This document shows, piece after piece, positions 26,968 to 35,881 of a stretch of 64,000 bases of DNA; within the stretch, counting starts at the first letter, position 1, and each line of letters opens with the position of its first letter. Location: contig NZ_JAKGGD010000007.1 in the NCBI RefSeq assembly GCF_021556615.1, positions 1 through 64,000 on the forward strand. The letters are read 5' to 3'. Under the pieces are notes generated by a model. That model saw nothing but the letters and a program-made list of their open reading frames with translations, searched no databases and was not told the DNA's origin. The position numbers were made by a program, and so were the translations under genes. This DNA comes from Paracoccus salsus. Its GTDB lineage: Bacteria > Pseudomonadota > Alphaproteobacteria > Rhodobacterales > Rhodobacteraceae.

Positions 26968-28173
26968 ATGCCTTCGACCACGGAACAGATTCGCGCCTGG
27001 ACAGGCCCGGCGATCCTGACCCACGGGTTTCGCCCGTTCTTCTTCGGTGCGGCGGTCTGGGCGGCGCTGGCGATGGTGCTGTGGGTGCCGATGCTGTCAG
27101 GCGGCCTGAGCCTGCCGACCGCCTTCGATCCGGTCGCCTGGCATGCGCATGAGTTTCTTTACGGCTATCTGGGGGCGGTGGTCGCGGGCTTCCTGCTGAC
27201 GGCGGTGCCCAACTGGACAGGACGTCTGCCGATTGTCGGATGGCGGCTTGGCATTCTGGCGCTCTTGTGGCTGGCGGGGCGGGTGGCGGTTGCCGTCTCG
27301 ACCGGCCTGCCTGCGGGACTTGTGGCGATCGTCGATCTGGCCTTTCCGACGATCCTTGCGCTGGCCATCGGGCGCGAGATCGTCGCCGGCAGGAACTGGC
27401 GCAACCTGATCGTCCTGGCGATGCTGGTCGTGTTCCTCATCGGCAACGCGCTGTTTCACGCCGAGGCCGCGCGCGGCGCGCATGCCGCGCAAGGCCATGG
27501 GCTGCGGCTGGGGCTGGGCGCGGGCATCATGATGATCGCGGTCATCGGCGGGCGTGTGGTCCCGTCATTTACCCGCAACTGGCTGGTGAAGCGGAACGCC
27601 AAGACCTTGCCCGTGCCGCCGATGCAGAGTTTCGACACGGCGGCGCTGGTCGTGTTGCTGGTGACGCTTGTCCTCTGGGTCGCCCTGCCGCTTGCGGCGA
27701 TGACGGGCGCTGCGCTTGCGCTGTCCGGGGGGCTGCACGTTCTGCGGCTGATCCGATGGGCCGGGCACCGGACGCTGGCCGAGCCGCTGGTGGCGGTGCT
27801 GCATGCGGGCTACGCCTTCGTGCCGATGGGGGCCTTCGCCCTGGCGGCGGAAATCCTTGCACCCGGATCCTTCGGAACGGCCGGCGCGCAGCATCTGTGG
27901 ATGGCGGGCGCGATCGGGCTGATGACGCTGGCGGTGATGACGCGCGCCACGCTGGGCCATACCGGTCAGGCGCTGACGGCGGGGGCGGGAACGGTGACGA
28001 TCTATGCGGCTCTGATCCTGTCGGTCCTGGCGCGGGTCGCGGCCGGAATCCGGCCCGAGATCGCTGTATCGCTGCACATGCTGGCGGGCCTTGGCTGGAT
28101 CACCGCCTTTGGCGGGTTTGTCCTGGTCTATGGCGCCCTTCTGCTGCGCCGGCCTGCGGTCGGGCGCGCCTGA
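26968..28173 (+). CDS. nnrS: NnrS family membrane protein
   Basis: A 401-aa polytopic inner-membrane protein with about 12 hydrophobic segments. The family signature WHAHEFLYGYLGAVVAGFLLTAVPNWTG lies near residues 53-80, and conserved polar sequence such as GRVVPSFTRNWL appears mid-protein. NnrS proteins are haem- and copper-containing and are associated with denitrification and relief of nitric-oxide stress. AAGGA lies 7 bases before the ATG. The gene sits beside the narR-nar cluster, consistent with that role. It is transcribed toward narR, so it is probably a separate unit. Confidence 0.9.
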   Translation: MPSTTEQIRAWTGPAILTHGFRPFFFGAAVWAALAMVLWVPMLSGGLSLPTAFDPVAWHAHEFLYGYLGAVVAGFLLTAVPNWTGRLPIVGWRLGILALLWLAGRVAVAVSTGLPAGLVAIVDLAFPTILALAIGREIVAGRNWRNLIVLAMLVVFLIGNALFHAEAARGAHAAQGHGLRLGLGAGIMMIAVIGGRVVPSFTRNWLVKRNAKTLPVPPMQSFDTAALVVLLVTLVLWVALPLAAMTGAALALSGGLHVLRLIRWAGHRTLAEPLVAVLHAGYAFVPMGAFALAAEILAPGSFGTAGAQHLWMAGAIGLMTLAVMTRATLGHTGQALTAGAGTVTIYAALILSVLARVAAGIRPEIAVSLHMLAGLGWITAFGGFVLVYGALLLRRPAVGRA

Positions 28174-28370
28174 GCGAGCGGGACGGGGGACCGGGCCGGT
28201 CACCGCCCATGTGGTGTTCCATTGCGCCGGCTTCGATGCCTGTGCGCCGCTTTGCGCGCAGACGCGGCCGGGGCAATCCGGCGCCATGCCGGCCCGTCTC
28301 GGCATCGCGACCTGTGCCGGGGGGCGCAGGCCTTCCAGGCGTCCCGATCCGGCGCGGCCCGGTCCCGGGC

Positions 28371-28388
28371 ACCGATCCTGTCATCGGT
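28371..28388. terminator. weak stem-loop downstream of narR
   Basis: ACCGAT-CCTGTC-ATCGGT can form a 6-bp hairpin just past the 3' end of narR and facing the end of nnrS. There is no T-tract. The rest of the 222-base gap 28174-28395 shows nothing else. Confidence 0.3.
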
Positions 28389-28395
28389 CCGTCAT

Positions 28396-29094
28396 TCAGG
28401 CCGAAAAATTGTCGATCAGCGGATTGGGCTTGGCGAACCGCTCGATCTCGGCCTGGTTGTCGATGGTGATGCAAGTGCCCTTCACCGTGATTCCGTAAGG
28501 CCGCAGGCCCTTGAAGGCGCGGCTGAGGTTTTCCGGCGTCATGCCCAGCACCGAGGCAAGGCGGCGCTTTTCGAATTCAAGATCGAACACGGCGCCGCCA
28601 CCCGCACGCCTTTGCTGCCTGAGCAGGTAGTTCGCAAGCCGTTCAAGCGAGGTTCTGAGCTTGAGCTCCTTCTGCGCCTTGATGACCGAGCGGTAGCATT
28701 GCGCCAACTCTGACACGATCGCGCGGGCAAAGTCGCCGTCGGCGTCAAAGGTCGCGCGCACATCCTGACTGGGGATCAGCGCGATCCGGCTTTTCTCCAG
28801 CGTGCGCGCCGACATCAGATAGGGCGCATCCCTGATGGTCGCGGCAAGGATGAAGGTCGAGATGGGCCGCACGATCGCCATGCTGCTATCCCGCCCATTC
28901 CAGACCGAGAACAGATCGACCGATCCGGACAGGACCACATGAAGAAAATCGCTCGGCTCGCCCTCGGTGATCAGTTCGACCTGCGCAGGGAAGTTCTGCA
29001 CATAGGCGCCCCGCATCAGTGAGGTGAAATGCTCATCCGCCATCTGCGAGAAAAGCGCCAGCTTTCGTATATCCCGGTATTCCGAGTCGGGCAT
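28396..29094 (-). CDS. narR: Crp/Fnr-family nitrate-respiration regulator NarR
   Basis: A 232-aa regulator with an N-terminal cyclic-nucleotide-binding-like beta-roll (about 15-120), a dimerisation helix and a C-terminal winged helix. The recognition helix reads TPENLSRAF; the E-x-x-S-R pattern is the one that gives FNR-type specificity for TTGAT half-sites. The N-terminal cysteines that hold the FNR 4Fe-4S cluster are absent, as in Paracoccus NarR, which activates nar genes in response to nitrate or nitrite. The ATG at 29094 is preferred over one at 29121 because AGGGGGA lies 4 bases before it and nothing suitable precedes the other. It is divergent from narK, its expected target. Confidence 0.88.
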   Translation of the reverse strand: MPDSEYRDIRKLALFSQMADEHFTSLMRGAYVQNFPAQVELITEGEPSDFLHVVLSGSVDLFSVWNGRDSSMAIVRPISTFILAATIRDAPYLMSARTLEKSRIALIPSQDVRATFDADGDFARAIVSELAQCYRSVIKAQKELKLRTSLERLANYLLRQQRRAGGGAVFDLEFEKRRLASVLGMTPENLSRAFKGLRPYGITVKGTCITIDNQAEIERFAKPNPLIDNFSA

Positions 29095-29135
29095 CTCGTC
29101 CCCCTGCGCATCTTCGACCATAACGAACAGATGGA

Positions 29136-29149
29136 TTGATAAAAGTCAA
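29136..29149. promoter_or_regulatory. FNR-type box near narR
   Basis: TTGAT-AAAA-GTCAA matches the TTGAT-N4-ATCAA dyad with one mismatch. Its centre is 48 bases before the chosen narR start. Class II activation would place the transcript start inside the narR ribosome-binding site, so repression or autoregulation of narR is the more natural reading. Confidence 0.6.
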
Positions 29150-29249
29150 TCCGGCAGTTGACTTTCGCAGCGCGGGCCTTGACCTGCCCTCGCGCATGAC
29201 ATGACATATTTCTATAAGCCATTTTTTTCGTTATGTTTTTTGTCGGTTC

Positions 29250-29263
29250 ATGATCTAGATCAA
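29250..29263. promoter_or_regulatory. FNR/NarR box for narK-narGHJI
   Basis: ATGAT-CTAG-ATCAA differs from the consensus FNR dyad by one base. Its centre is about 90 bases before the narK ATG, which would place a class II transcript start near 29298. NarR and FNR both have the recognition residues for this motif. Confidence 0.75.
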
Positions 29264-29284
29264 GTCATCCGCGCGGCTCTGGTC

Positions 29285-29334
29285 GCAGGTCTGGCGATGA
29301 GCCCCTCGCAGGGGGTGGATTTCGCCAGACCTGC
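29285..29334 (+). promoter_or_regulatory. 13-bp perfect inverted repeat in narK leader
   Basis: The arms GCAGGTCTGGCGA (29285-29297) and TCGCCAGACCTGC (29322-29334) are exact complements separated by 24 bases. The loop itself can pair CCCCT with AGGGG. The right arm ends one base before the GGAG ribosome-binding site of narK. It may be an RNA leader structure or, if transcription starts at the position predicted from the FNR box, a DNA operator overlapping the promoter. Confidence 0.65.
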
Positions 29335-29346
29335 CGGAGAACCGCC

Positions 29347-32070
29347 ATGCAGACCATAGCAACAGCCTCGCGCGCCGATCAGACACGCGCCTTGAGCCTG
29401 AGCACGATCGCCTTTACCGCCTGTTTCGCGGTATGGACGATCTTTTCCATCATCGGTGTCGCCATCAAGGCCGAGCTTGGGCTGACCGAGTCACAGTTCG
29501 GCCTTCTGGTCGCCACCCCGATCCTGACCGGGTCCGTCACCCGCCTGTTCCTTGGTGTCTGGACCGAGAGATATGGCGGGCGGCTGGTGTTCTCGGGGCA
29601 GATGATCCTGACCGCGCTGGCGACCTGGGCGCTGACGCTGGCGGACAGCTACGTCATGTATCTGATCGCGGCGCTGGGCATCGGGCTTGCCGGCGGGTCC
29701 TTCATCATCGGCGTGGCCTATGTCAGCCGCTGGTATGACGCGGGCCACCAGGGCACGGCCCTGGGCATCTTCGGGGCCGGCAATGTCGGCGCGGCCGTCA
29801 CCAAGTTCGTCGCCCCCTTCGTCATGGTCGCCTATGGCTGGCACGGCGTCGCCTATGTCTGGGCGGCAGGGCTTGCGATCATCGGCGTGCTGTTCTTCCT
29901 GCTGGCCAAGGACGATCCGGAGCTGGTCGAACGGCGCAAGACCGGGGCCAAGGCGCCCTCGCTCGCGCAGCAATTCGCGCCGCTGAAGAACCTCCAGGTC
30001 TGGCGTTTCTCGCTTTACTACTTCTTCGTCTTCGGCGCATTCGTCGCGCTGGCGCTGTGGATGCCGCACTACATGATCGATGTCTACGGCATCGACGTGC
30101 GCTTTGCGGGCATGGCGGCGGCCTCGTTCAGCCTTTCGGCCTCGCTGTTCCGTGCCTATGGCGGCTATCTGTCCGACAAGTTCGGCGCGCGCCAGGTCAT
30201 GTACTGGACCTTCGGCTTCTCGCTGCTCTTCCTGTTCATGCTGAGCTATCCGCCCACCGAGTATGTCATCCAGGGCAAGGACGGCCCGATCGCCTTCTCG
30301 ACCCAGATGGGACTCTGGCCCTTCATCGCGACGCTCTTCGCGCTCGGCTTCTTCATGAGCCTCGGCAAGGCGGCGGTGTTCAAGCATATCCCGGTCTATT
30401 ATCCGGGCCATGTCGGCGCGGTCGGCGGTCTTGTCGGCATGATCGGCGGGCTTGGCGGTTTCGTCCTGCCGATCATGTTCGGTGCGCTGCTGGACCTCAC
30501 GGGCATCTACACCTCGTGCTTCGCGCTTCTCGCCGTGCTGGTGGCCGTCGCGCTGACCTGGATGCATCTGTCGGTCCGCGCGATGGAGCGGAGCGCCCAT
30601 GGCGCGGCGCTTGACACGTTGCCCCAGCTGCCCGAGATGCGGGAAATCCACCATCCCCAGAGCACGTCCATGCCGCGCGTCCTGGAGGATTGGCGGCCCG
30701 AGGACCCGCAATTCTGGGAGGAGAAGGGCCGCGCCATCGCACGCCGCAATCTCTGGATCTCGATCCCGGCGCTGCTTCTGGCCTTCTCGGTCTGGATGGT
30801 GTGGTCGGTGGTCGTGGCCCGTCTTCCCGCCATCGGCTTCGACTTCACCCCGGGTCAGCTGTTCTGGCTGGCGGCCTTGCCCGGCCTGTCGGGCGCGACG
30901 CTGCGGATCTTCTACAGCTTCATGGTGCCGATCTTCGGCGGGCGGCTTTGGACGACACTGTCGACCGCCTCGCTGCTGCTGCCCGCGATGGGCATCGGCT
31001 ATGCGGTGCAGAACCCCGACACGCCTTACCTGATCTTCCTGGTGCTGGCGCTTCTGTGCGGCTTCGGCGGCGGCAACTTCGCCTCGTCGATGGCCAATAT
31101 CGGCTACTTCTTCCCGAAGGCCGAAAAGGGCAATGCGCTGGCGCTGAACGCAGGTCTTGGCAACCTGGGCGTGTCGGTCATGCAGTTCCTGGTGCCCATC
31201 GTCATCACGGCGGGCGTTTTCGGGGCCTTGGGCGGGCAGCCGCAGACCATGTCCGACGGTGGACAGTTGTGGATGCAGAACGCCGGCTTCGTCTGGGTGC
31301 CCTTCATCGTCGCGGCGACGATCGCCGCCTGGCTGGGCATGAACGACATCGCCGACGCGCGCGCCAGTTTCGCCGACCAGGCGGTGATCTTCAGCCGCAA
31401 GCAGAACTGGTTGATGTGCATCCTCTACACCGGCACCTTCGGCAGCTTCATCGGCTATTCGGCAGGCTTCCCACTGCTGACGCGTCTGGCCTTCCCCGAC
31501 GTGAACGCGCTGAACTACGTGTTCCTCGGGCCGCTGGTGGGCGCGCTCAGCCGCGCCGGAACCGGCTGGATCAGCGACCGCTTCGGCGGAGGACGGGTAA
31601 CCTTCTGGACCTTCGTCGCGATGATCGTGGCCACGTTCGGCGTCATCACCTTCCTCGGGCTCGGCTCGTTCATCGGGTTCTTCGCCTGCTTCATGGCGCT
31701 GTTCTTCCTGACCGGTGTCGGCAACGCATCCACCTTCCAGATGATCCCGGTCATCATGGGCCGCGAAGTGCCGCGCCTGATGCCGCAACTGGGTGTCGAG
31801 GAACGCAAGCGGCAGGTCGCCATGGAATCCGGAGCGATCGTGGCCTTCACCTCGGCCATCGCCGCTTATGGCGCCTTCTTCATCCCCAAGGCCTACGGGA
31901 CATCCATCGCGATGACCGGGTCCGCGGTGGGGGCGCTCTGGGGCTTCCTGATCTTCTACGCGATCTGCGTCGCCATCACCTGGGCAGTCTACACGCGTCC
32001 CGGTGGCCTGCTGCACGACATCGAACACGGGCGGAGGCCGGAAGGCCCCGCCGCCCAGCCCGCACAATGA
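29347..32070 (+). CDS. narK: fused nitrate/nitrite transporter NarK1-NarK2
   Basis: A 907-aa protein made of two complete 12-span major-facilitator halves, about 1-430 and 470-900, joined by a polar linker that contains WRPEDPQFWEEKG. The first half carries the nitrate signature GGSFIIGVAYVSRWY..GIFGAGNVGAA. The second carries GGGNFASSMANIGYFFP..NAGLGNLG. In Paracoccus the first domain is a proton-linked nitrate importer and the second a nitrate/nitrite exchanger. GGAGA precedes the ATG. It is the first gene after the FNR-controlled region and lies 64 bases upstream of narG, so it most likely heads the nar operon. Confidence 0.95.
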   Translation: MQTIATASRADQTRALSLSTIAFTACFAVWTIFSIIGVAIKAELGLTESQFGLLVATPILTGSVTRLFLGVWTERYGGRLVFSGQMILTALATWALTLADSYVMYLIAALGIGLAGGSFIIGVAYVSRWYDAGHQGTALGIFGAGNVGAAVTKFVAPFVMVAYGWHGVAYVWAAGLAIIGVLFFLLAKDDPELVERRKTGAKAPSLAQQFAPLKNLQVWRFSLYYFFVFGAFVALALWMPHYMIDVYGIDVRFAGMAAASFSLSASLFRAYGGYLSDKFGARQVMYWTFGFSLLFLFMLSYPPTEYVIQGKDGPIAFSTQMGLWPFIATLFALGFFMSLGKAAVFKHIPVYYPGHVGAVGGLVGMIGGLGGFVLPIMFGALLDLTGIYTSCFALLAVLVAVALTWMHLSVRAMERSAHGAALDTLPQLPEMREIHHPQSTSMPRVLEDWRPEDPQFWEEKGRAIARRNLWISIPALLLAFSVWMVWSVVVARLPAIGFDFTPGQLFWLAALPGLSGATLRIFYSFMVPIFGGRLWTTLSTASLLLPAMGIGYAVQNPDTPYLIFLVLALLCGFGGGNFASSMANIGYFFPKAEKGNALALNAGLGNLGVSVMQFLVPIVITAGVFGALGGQPQTMSDGGQLWMQNAGFVWVPFIVAATIAAWLGMNDIADARASFADQAVIFSRKQNWLMCILYTGTFGSFIGYSAGFPLLTRLAFPDVNALNYVFLGPLVGALSRAGTGWISDRFGGGRVTFWTFVAMIVATFGVITFLGLGSFIGFFACFMALFFLTGVGNASTFQMIPVIMGREVPRLMPQLGVEERKRQVAMESGAIVAFTSAIAAYGAFFIPKAYGTSIAMTGSAVGALWGFLIFYAICVAITWAVYTRPGGLLHDIEHGRRPEGPAAQPAQ

Positions 32071-32134
32071 CCCAGCCGGATGCCTGGGCGGCGCAGGCCG
32101 CCGCCCGGACCAGCACACTCGAAAGGACAGCAAA

Positions 32135-35100
32135 ATGAGCCATCTGCTCGACAGACTGAACTTCTTCCAGAGCAAGGAACTGGAGCAATTCTCGGACGGT
32201 TGGGGCCAGACCACCCGCGAAAACCGCGACTGGGAGGACACCTACAGAAACCGCTGGCGGCATGACAAGATCGTGCGCTCGACCCACGGGGTGAACTGCA
32301 CCGGGTCGTGTTCGTGGAAGATCTACGTCAAGTCCGGCATCGTCACCTGGGAAACCCAGCAGACCGACTATCCGCGCACGCGGGCCGGCCTGCCCAATCA
32401 CGAGCCGCGCGGCTGTGCGCGGGGGGCGTCATACAGCTGGTATCTGTATTCCGCGAACCGGGTGAAGAACCCGCTGATCCGGGGCGCCCTGATGCGCGCC
32501 TGGCGCAAGATGCGTCAGACGATGACGCCGGTCGCCGCCTGGGCCGCCATCCAGAACGATCCTGCCTTGCGCGCCTCCTACACCAAGACGCGCGGCAAGG
32601 GCGGTTTCGTGCGCGCCACATGGGACGAGGCGACCGAGATCGTCGCCGCCGCCAACGCCTACACCGCAAAGACGCATGGCCCCGACCGTGTGTTCGGCTT
32701 TTCGCCGATCCCGGCCATGTCGATGGTCAGCTATGCGGCGGGCTCGCGCTATCTCAGCCTGCTGGGCGGCACCTGCATGTCCTTCTATGACTGGTATTGC
32801 GATCTGCCGCCGGCCAGCCCGCAGACCTGGGGCGAACAGACCGACGTTCCGGAAAGCGCCGACTGGTACAATGCCGGCTTCCTGATGCTGTGGGGTTCGA
32901 ACGTGCCGCAGACGCGCACGCCCGACGCGCATTTCTACACCGAGGTCCGCTATCGCGGGACCAAATCCGCCGTGGTCAGCCCCGACTATTCCGAGGCCGC
33001 CAAGTTCGGCGACATCTGGCTGAACCCGCAAGCCGGCACCGATGCGGCGCTGGCGATGGCGATGGGGCACGTGATCCTGCGCGAATATCACCTCGATCGG
33101 CAGGCCGAGTATTTCGAGGATTACGCCCGCAAATACACCGACATGCCGATGCTGGTGCGGCTGGACGAGAGGGAAGGGCACCTGGTGCCGGGCCGGATGC
33201 TGCGTGCCGAGGATTTCGACGACAAGCTGGGCGAGACCAACAACCCCGACTGGAAGACCGTCGCCTATGACGAGGCCTCGGGCCAGATCATCGCCCCCAA
33301 CGGGTCGATCGGTTTCCGCTGGGGCGAGGAAGGCAAGTGGAACCTCGAACAGCGCGCCAAGGGCGCGGAGGCCAATCTGCGCCTGAGCCAGGTCCTGGAC
33401 GAGCACCATGACGAGGTCGTGGGTGTCGATTTCCCGTATTTCGGCGGCGTGGCCACGGGCGACTTCGTCAAATGCGATCACCCCGAGGTGCTGACCCGCA
33501 ACATCCCGGCGCGGCGCGTCACGCTGGCCGACGGGCAGCAAGTCCTGGTCGCCACCGTGTTCGACCTGTTCTGCGCCAATTACGGCCTTGACCGGGGGCT
33601 TGGCGGCGACTGGGTGTCCAAGGACTTTGACGAGGACCTGCCCTATACACCGGCCTGGGCTGAAAAGATCACCGGGGTCGAGCGAGAGAAGATCATCGCC
33701 GTCGCGCGCGAATTCGCGGGCAATGCCGAAAAGACCCATGGCAAGTCCATGGTCATCCTGGGGGCCGGTCTGAACCACTGGTACCACATGGACATGAACT
33801 ATCGCGGCATCATCAACATGCTGGTGATGTGCGGCTGCATCGGTCAGGAAGGCGGCGGCTGGTCGCATTACGTGGGCCAGGAAAAGCTGCGCCCGCAGAC
33901 CGGGTGGCAGCCGCTGGCCTTTGCGCTGGACTGGAACCGTCCGCCCCGGCACATGAACTCGACCTCGTGCTGGTACGCCCATACCGACCAGTGGCGCTAC
34001 GAGACGCTGAGCGCGGGCGAGATCCTGTCGCCCACCGCACCCGAGGGCGATTGGGACGTCAGCCTGATCGACTACAATATCCGCGCCGAACGGATGGGCT
34101 GGCTGCCGTCGGCACCGCAGCTGAAGACCAATCCGCTGGAGGTCTCCAAGGCCGCAAAGGCGGCGGGGAAAGAGATCAAGGATTACGTCGCCGAACAGCT
34201 GAAATCGGGCGATCTGGAAATGTCCTGCCAGGACCCGGACGCGCCGGAAAACTGGCCGCGCAACCTGTTTGTCTGGCGCTCGAACCTGCTGGGGTCCAGC
34301 GGCAAGGGGCACGAATACTTCCTCAAGCACCTTCTGGGGACCGATCACGGCGTGATGGGCAAGGATCTGGGCGAGGAAGGCGGCGTGATGCCGAAGGAGG
34401 CCGTCTGGCATGACGAGGCGCCGAAGGGCAAGCTGGACCTGCTGGTGACGATCGACTTCCGGATGTCCACCACCTGCGTCTATTCCGACATCGTGCTGCC
34501 GACCGCCAGCTGGTACGAAAAGGACGACCTCAACACCTCGGACATGCACCCGTTCATCCACCCGCTGCAAGCGGCCGTGGATCCGGCCTATGAGAGCAAG
34601 TCGGACTGGGAGATCTTCAAGTCGATCGCCCGGAAATTCAGCGAAGTGGCACCCGAAGTGCTGGGGGTCGAGACCGACATCGTCCAGCTTCCGCTGCTAC
34701 ACGATACCCCCGGCGAACTGGCGCAAGCGCATGTGAAGGACTGGAAGAAGGGCGAATGCGACCTGATTCCCGGCAAGACCGCGCCGAACTACATCGCGGT
34801 CGAGCGGGATTATCCCAACCTCTACAGGAAGTTCACCTCGGTCGGGCCGCTGCTGGAGAAGCTCGGCAATGGCGGCAAGGGGATCAACTGGGACACCAAG
34901 GTCGAGGTCGGGCATCTGCGCGATCTGAACGGGGTCGTGCTGGATGACGGTGTGTCGAAGGGTCACGCGAAGCTGGAAACCGCCATCGACGCAGCCGAGA
35001 TGATCCTGATGCTGGCCCCCGAGACCAACGGCGAAGTGGCCGTGAAGGCGTGGGAGGAACTGGAGAAGCCCACCGGCCGCCACCATGCCCACCTGGCCGA

Positions 35101-35881
35101 GGGCGCGCATCACACCAAAATCCGCTTCCGCGACATCGCGGCGCAACCGCGCAAGATCATCTCGTCGCCCACCTGGTCGGGCATCGAGAGCGAGGAGGTC
35201 TGCTACAATGCCGGCTACACCAATGTCCACGAGTTGATCCCGTGGCGCACCCTGACGGGCCGCCAGCAGCTGTATCAGGACCATTTGTGGATGCGGGCCT
35301 TCGGCGAGGGCTTCGTCAGCTATCGCCCGCCGGTGGATCTGAAGACCATCACCAAGGCCGTCAACAACGATGCGGCCGAGGGCAGCCCGCATGTCGTGTT
35401 GAACTTCATCACCCCCCACCAGAAATGGGGCATCCACAGCACCTATACCGACAACCTGCTGATGCTGACGCTGAACAGGGGCGGTCCGGTGGTCTGGATG
35501 TCCGAGGTGGACGCGAAGAAGGCCGGGCTGGTGGATAACGACTGGGTCGAGGCCTACAACATCAACGGCGCGCTGACAGCGCGGGTGGTGGTGTCGCAGC
35601 GGATCAAGCAGGGCACGCTGTTCATGTATCACGCGCAGGAAAAGATCGTGAACACGCCCGGCTCGGAAAAGACCGGCAATCGCGGCGGCATCCACAACTC
35701 GGTCACCCGCGCGACGCTGAAGCCGACGCACATGATCGGCGGCTATGCGCAGCTGTCCTACGGGTTCAACTACTACGGCACCGTCGGAAGCAACCGCGAC
35801 GAGTTCGTGATTGTTCGGAAAATGAAAAAGGTTGACTGGCTGGATACGCCTGCGACCCGCAACGTGGAGGCAGCGGAATGA
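32135..35881 (+). CDS. narG: respiratory nitrate reductase alpha subunit
   Basis: A 1248-aa molybdenum (bis-MGD) catalytic subunit of the membrane-bound, cytoplasm-facing nitrate reductase. The N-terminal FS0 iron-sulfur site is visible as His51, Cys55 and Cys59 in HGVNCTGSCSW, and the Mo-ligand region reads TQQTDYPRT. Molybdopterin-binding landmarks run through the protein (SYAAGSRYLSLLGG, MWGSN-type sequence, LGAGLNHWYHMD). The ATG at 32135 is chosen because AAAGGA precedes it and MSHLLDRLNFF is the usual NarG start; the frame is open further upstream. The 3' end overlaps narH by 4 bases. Confidence 0.97.
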   Translation: MSHLLDRLNFFQSKELEQFSDGWGQTTRENRDWEDTYRNRWRHDKIVRSTHGVNCTGSCSWKIYVKSGIVTWETQQTDYPRTRAGLPNHEPRGCARGASYSWYLYSANRVKNPLIRGALMRAWRKMRQTMTPVAAWAAIQNDPALRASYTKTRGKGGFVRATWDEATEIVAAANAYTAKTHGPDRVFGFSPIPAMSMVSYAAGSRYLSLLGGTCMSFYDWYCDLPPASPQTWGEQTDVPESADWYNAGFLMLWGSNVPQTRTPDAHFYTEVRYRGTKSAVVSPDYSEAAKFGDIWLNPQAGTDAALAMAMGHVILREYHLDRQAEYFEDYARKYTDMPMLVRLDEREGHLVPGRMLRAEDFDDKLGETNNPDWKTVAYDEASGQIIAPNGSIGFRWGEEGKWNLEQRAKGAEANLRLSQVLDEHHDEVVGVDFPYFGGVATGDFVKCDHPEVLTRNIPARRVTLADGQQVLVATVFDLFCANYGLDRGLGGDWVSKDFDEDLPYTPAWAEKITGVEREKIIAVAREFAGNAEKTHGKSMVILGAGLNHWYHMDMNYRGIINMLVMCGCIGQEGGGWSHYVGQEKLRPQTGWQPLAFALDWNRPPRHMNSTSCWYAHTDQWRYETLSAGEILSPTAPEGDWDVSLIDYNIRAERMGWLPSAPQLKTNPLEVSKAAKAAGKEIKDYVAEQLKSGDLEMSCQDPDAPENWPRNLFVWRSNLLGSSGKGHEYFLKHLLGTDHGVMGKDLGEEGGVMPKEAVWHDEAPKGKLDLLVTIDFRMSTTCVYSDIVLPTASWYEKDDLNTSDMHPFIHPLQAAVDPAYESKSDWEIFKSIARKFSEVAPEVLGVETDIVQLPLLHDTPGELAQAHVKDWKKGECDLIPGKTAPNYIAVERDYPNLYRKFTSVGPLLEKLGNGGKGINWDTKVEVGHLRDLNGVVLDDGVSKGHAKLETAIDAAEMILMLAPETNGEVAVKAWEELEKPTGRHHAHLAEGAHHTKIRFRDIAAQPRKIISSPTWSGIESEEVCYNAGYTNVHELIPWRTLTGRQQLYQDHLWMRAFGEGFVSYRPPVDLKTITKAVNNDAAEGSPHVVLNFITPHQKWGIHSTYTDNLLMLTLNRGGPVVWMSEVDAKKAGLVDNDWVEAYNINGALTARVVVSQRIKQGTLFMYHAQEKIVNTPGSEKTGNRGGIHNSVTRATLKPTHMIGGYAQLSYGFNYYGTVGSNRDEFVIVRKMKKVDWLDTPATRNVEAAE

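Noticed and set aside
29491-32241. A 916-codon minus-strand frame opposite narK
   Set aside because: narK is certain on the other strand; the antisense product is low-complexity His/Arg/Gln-rich sequence.
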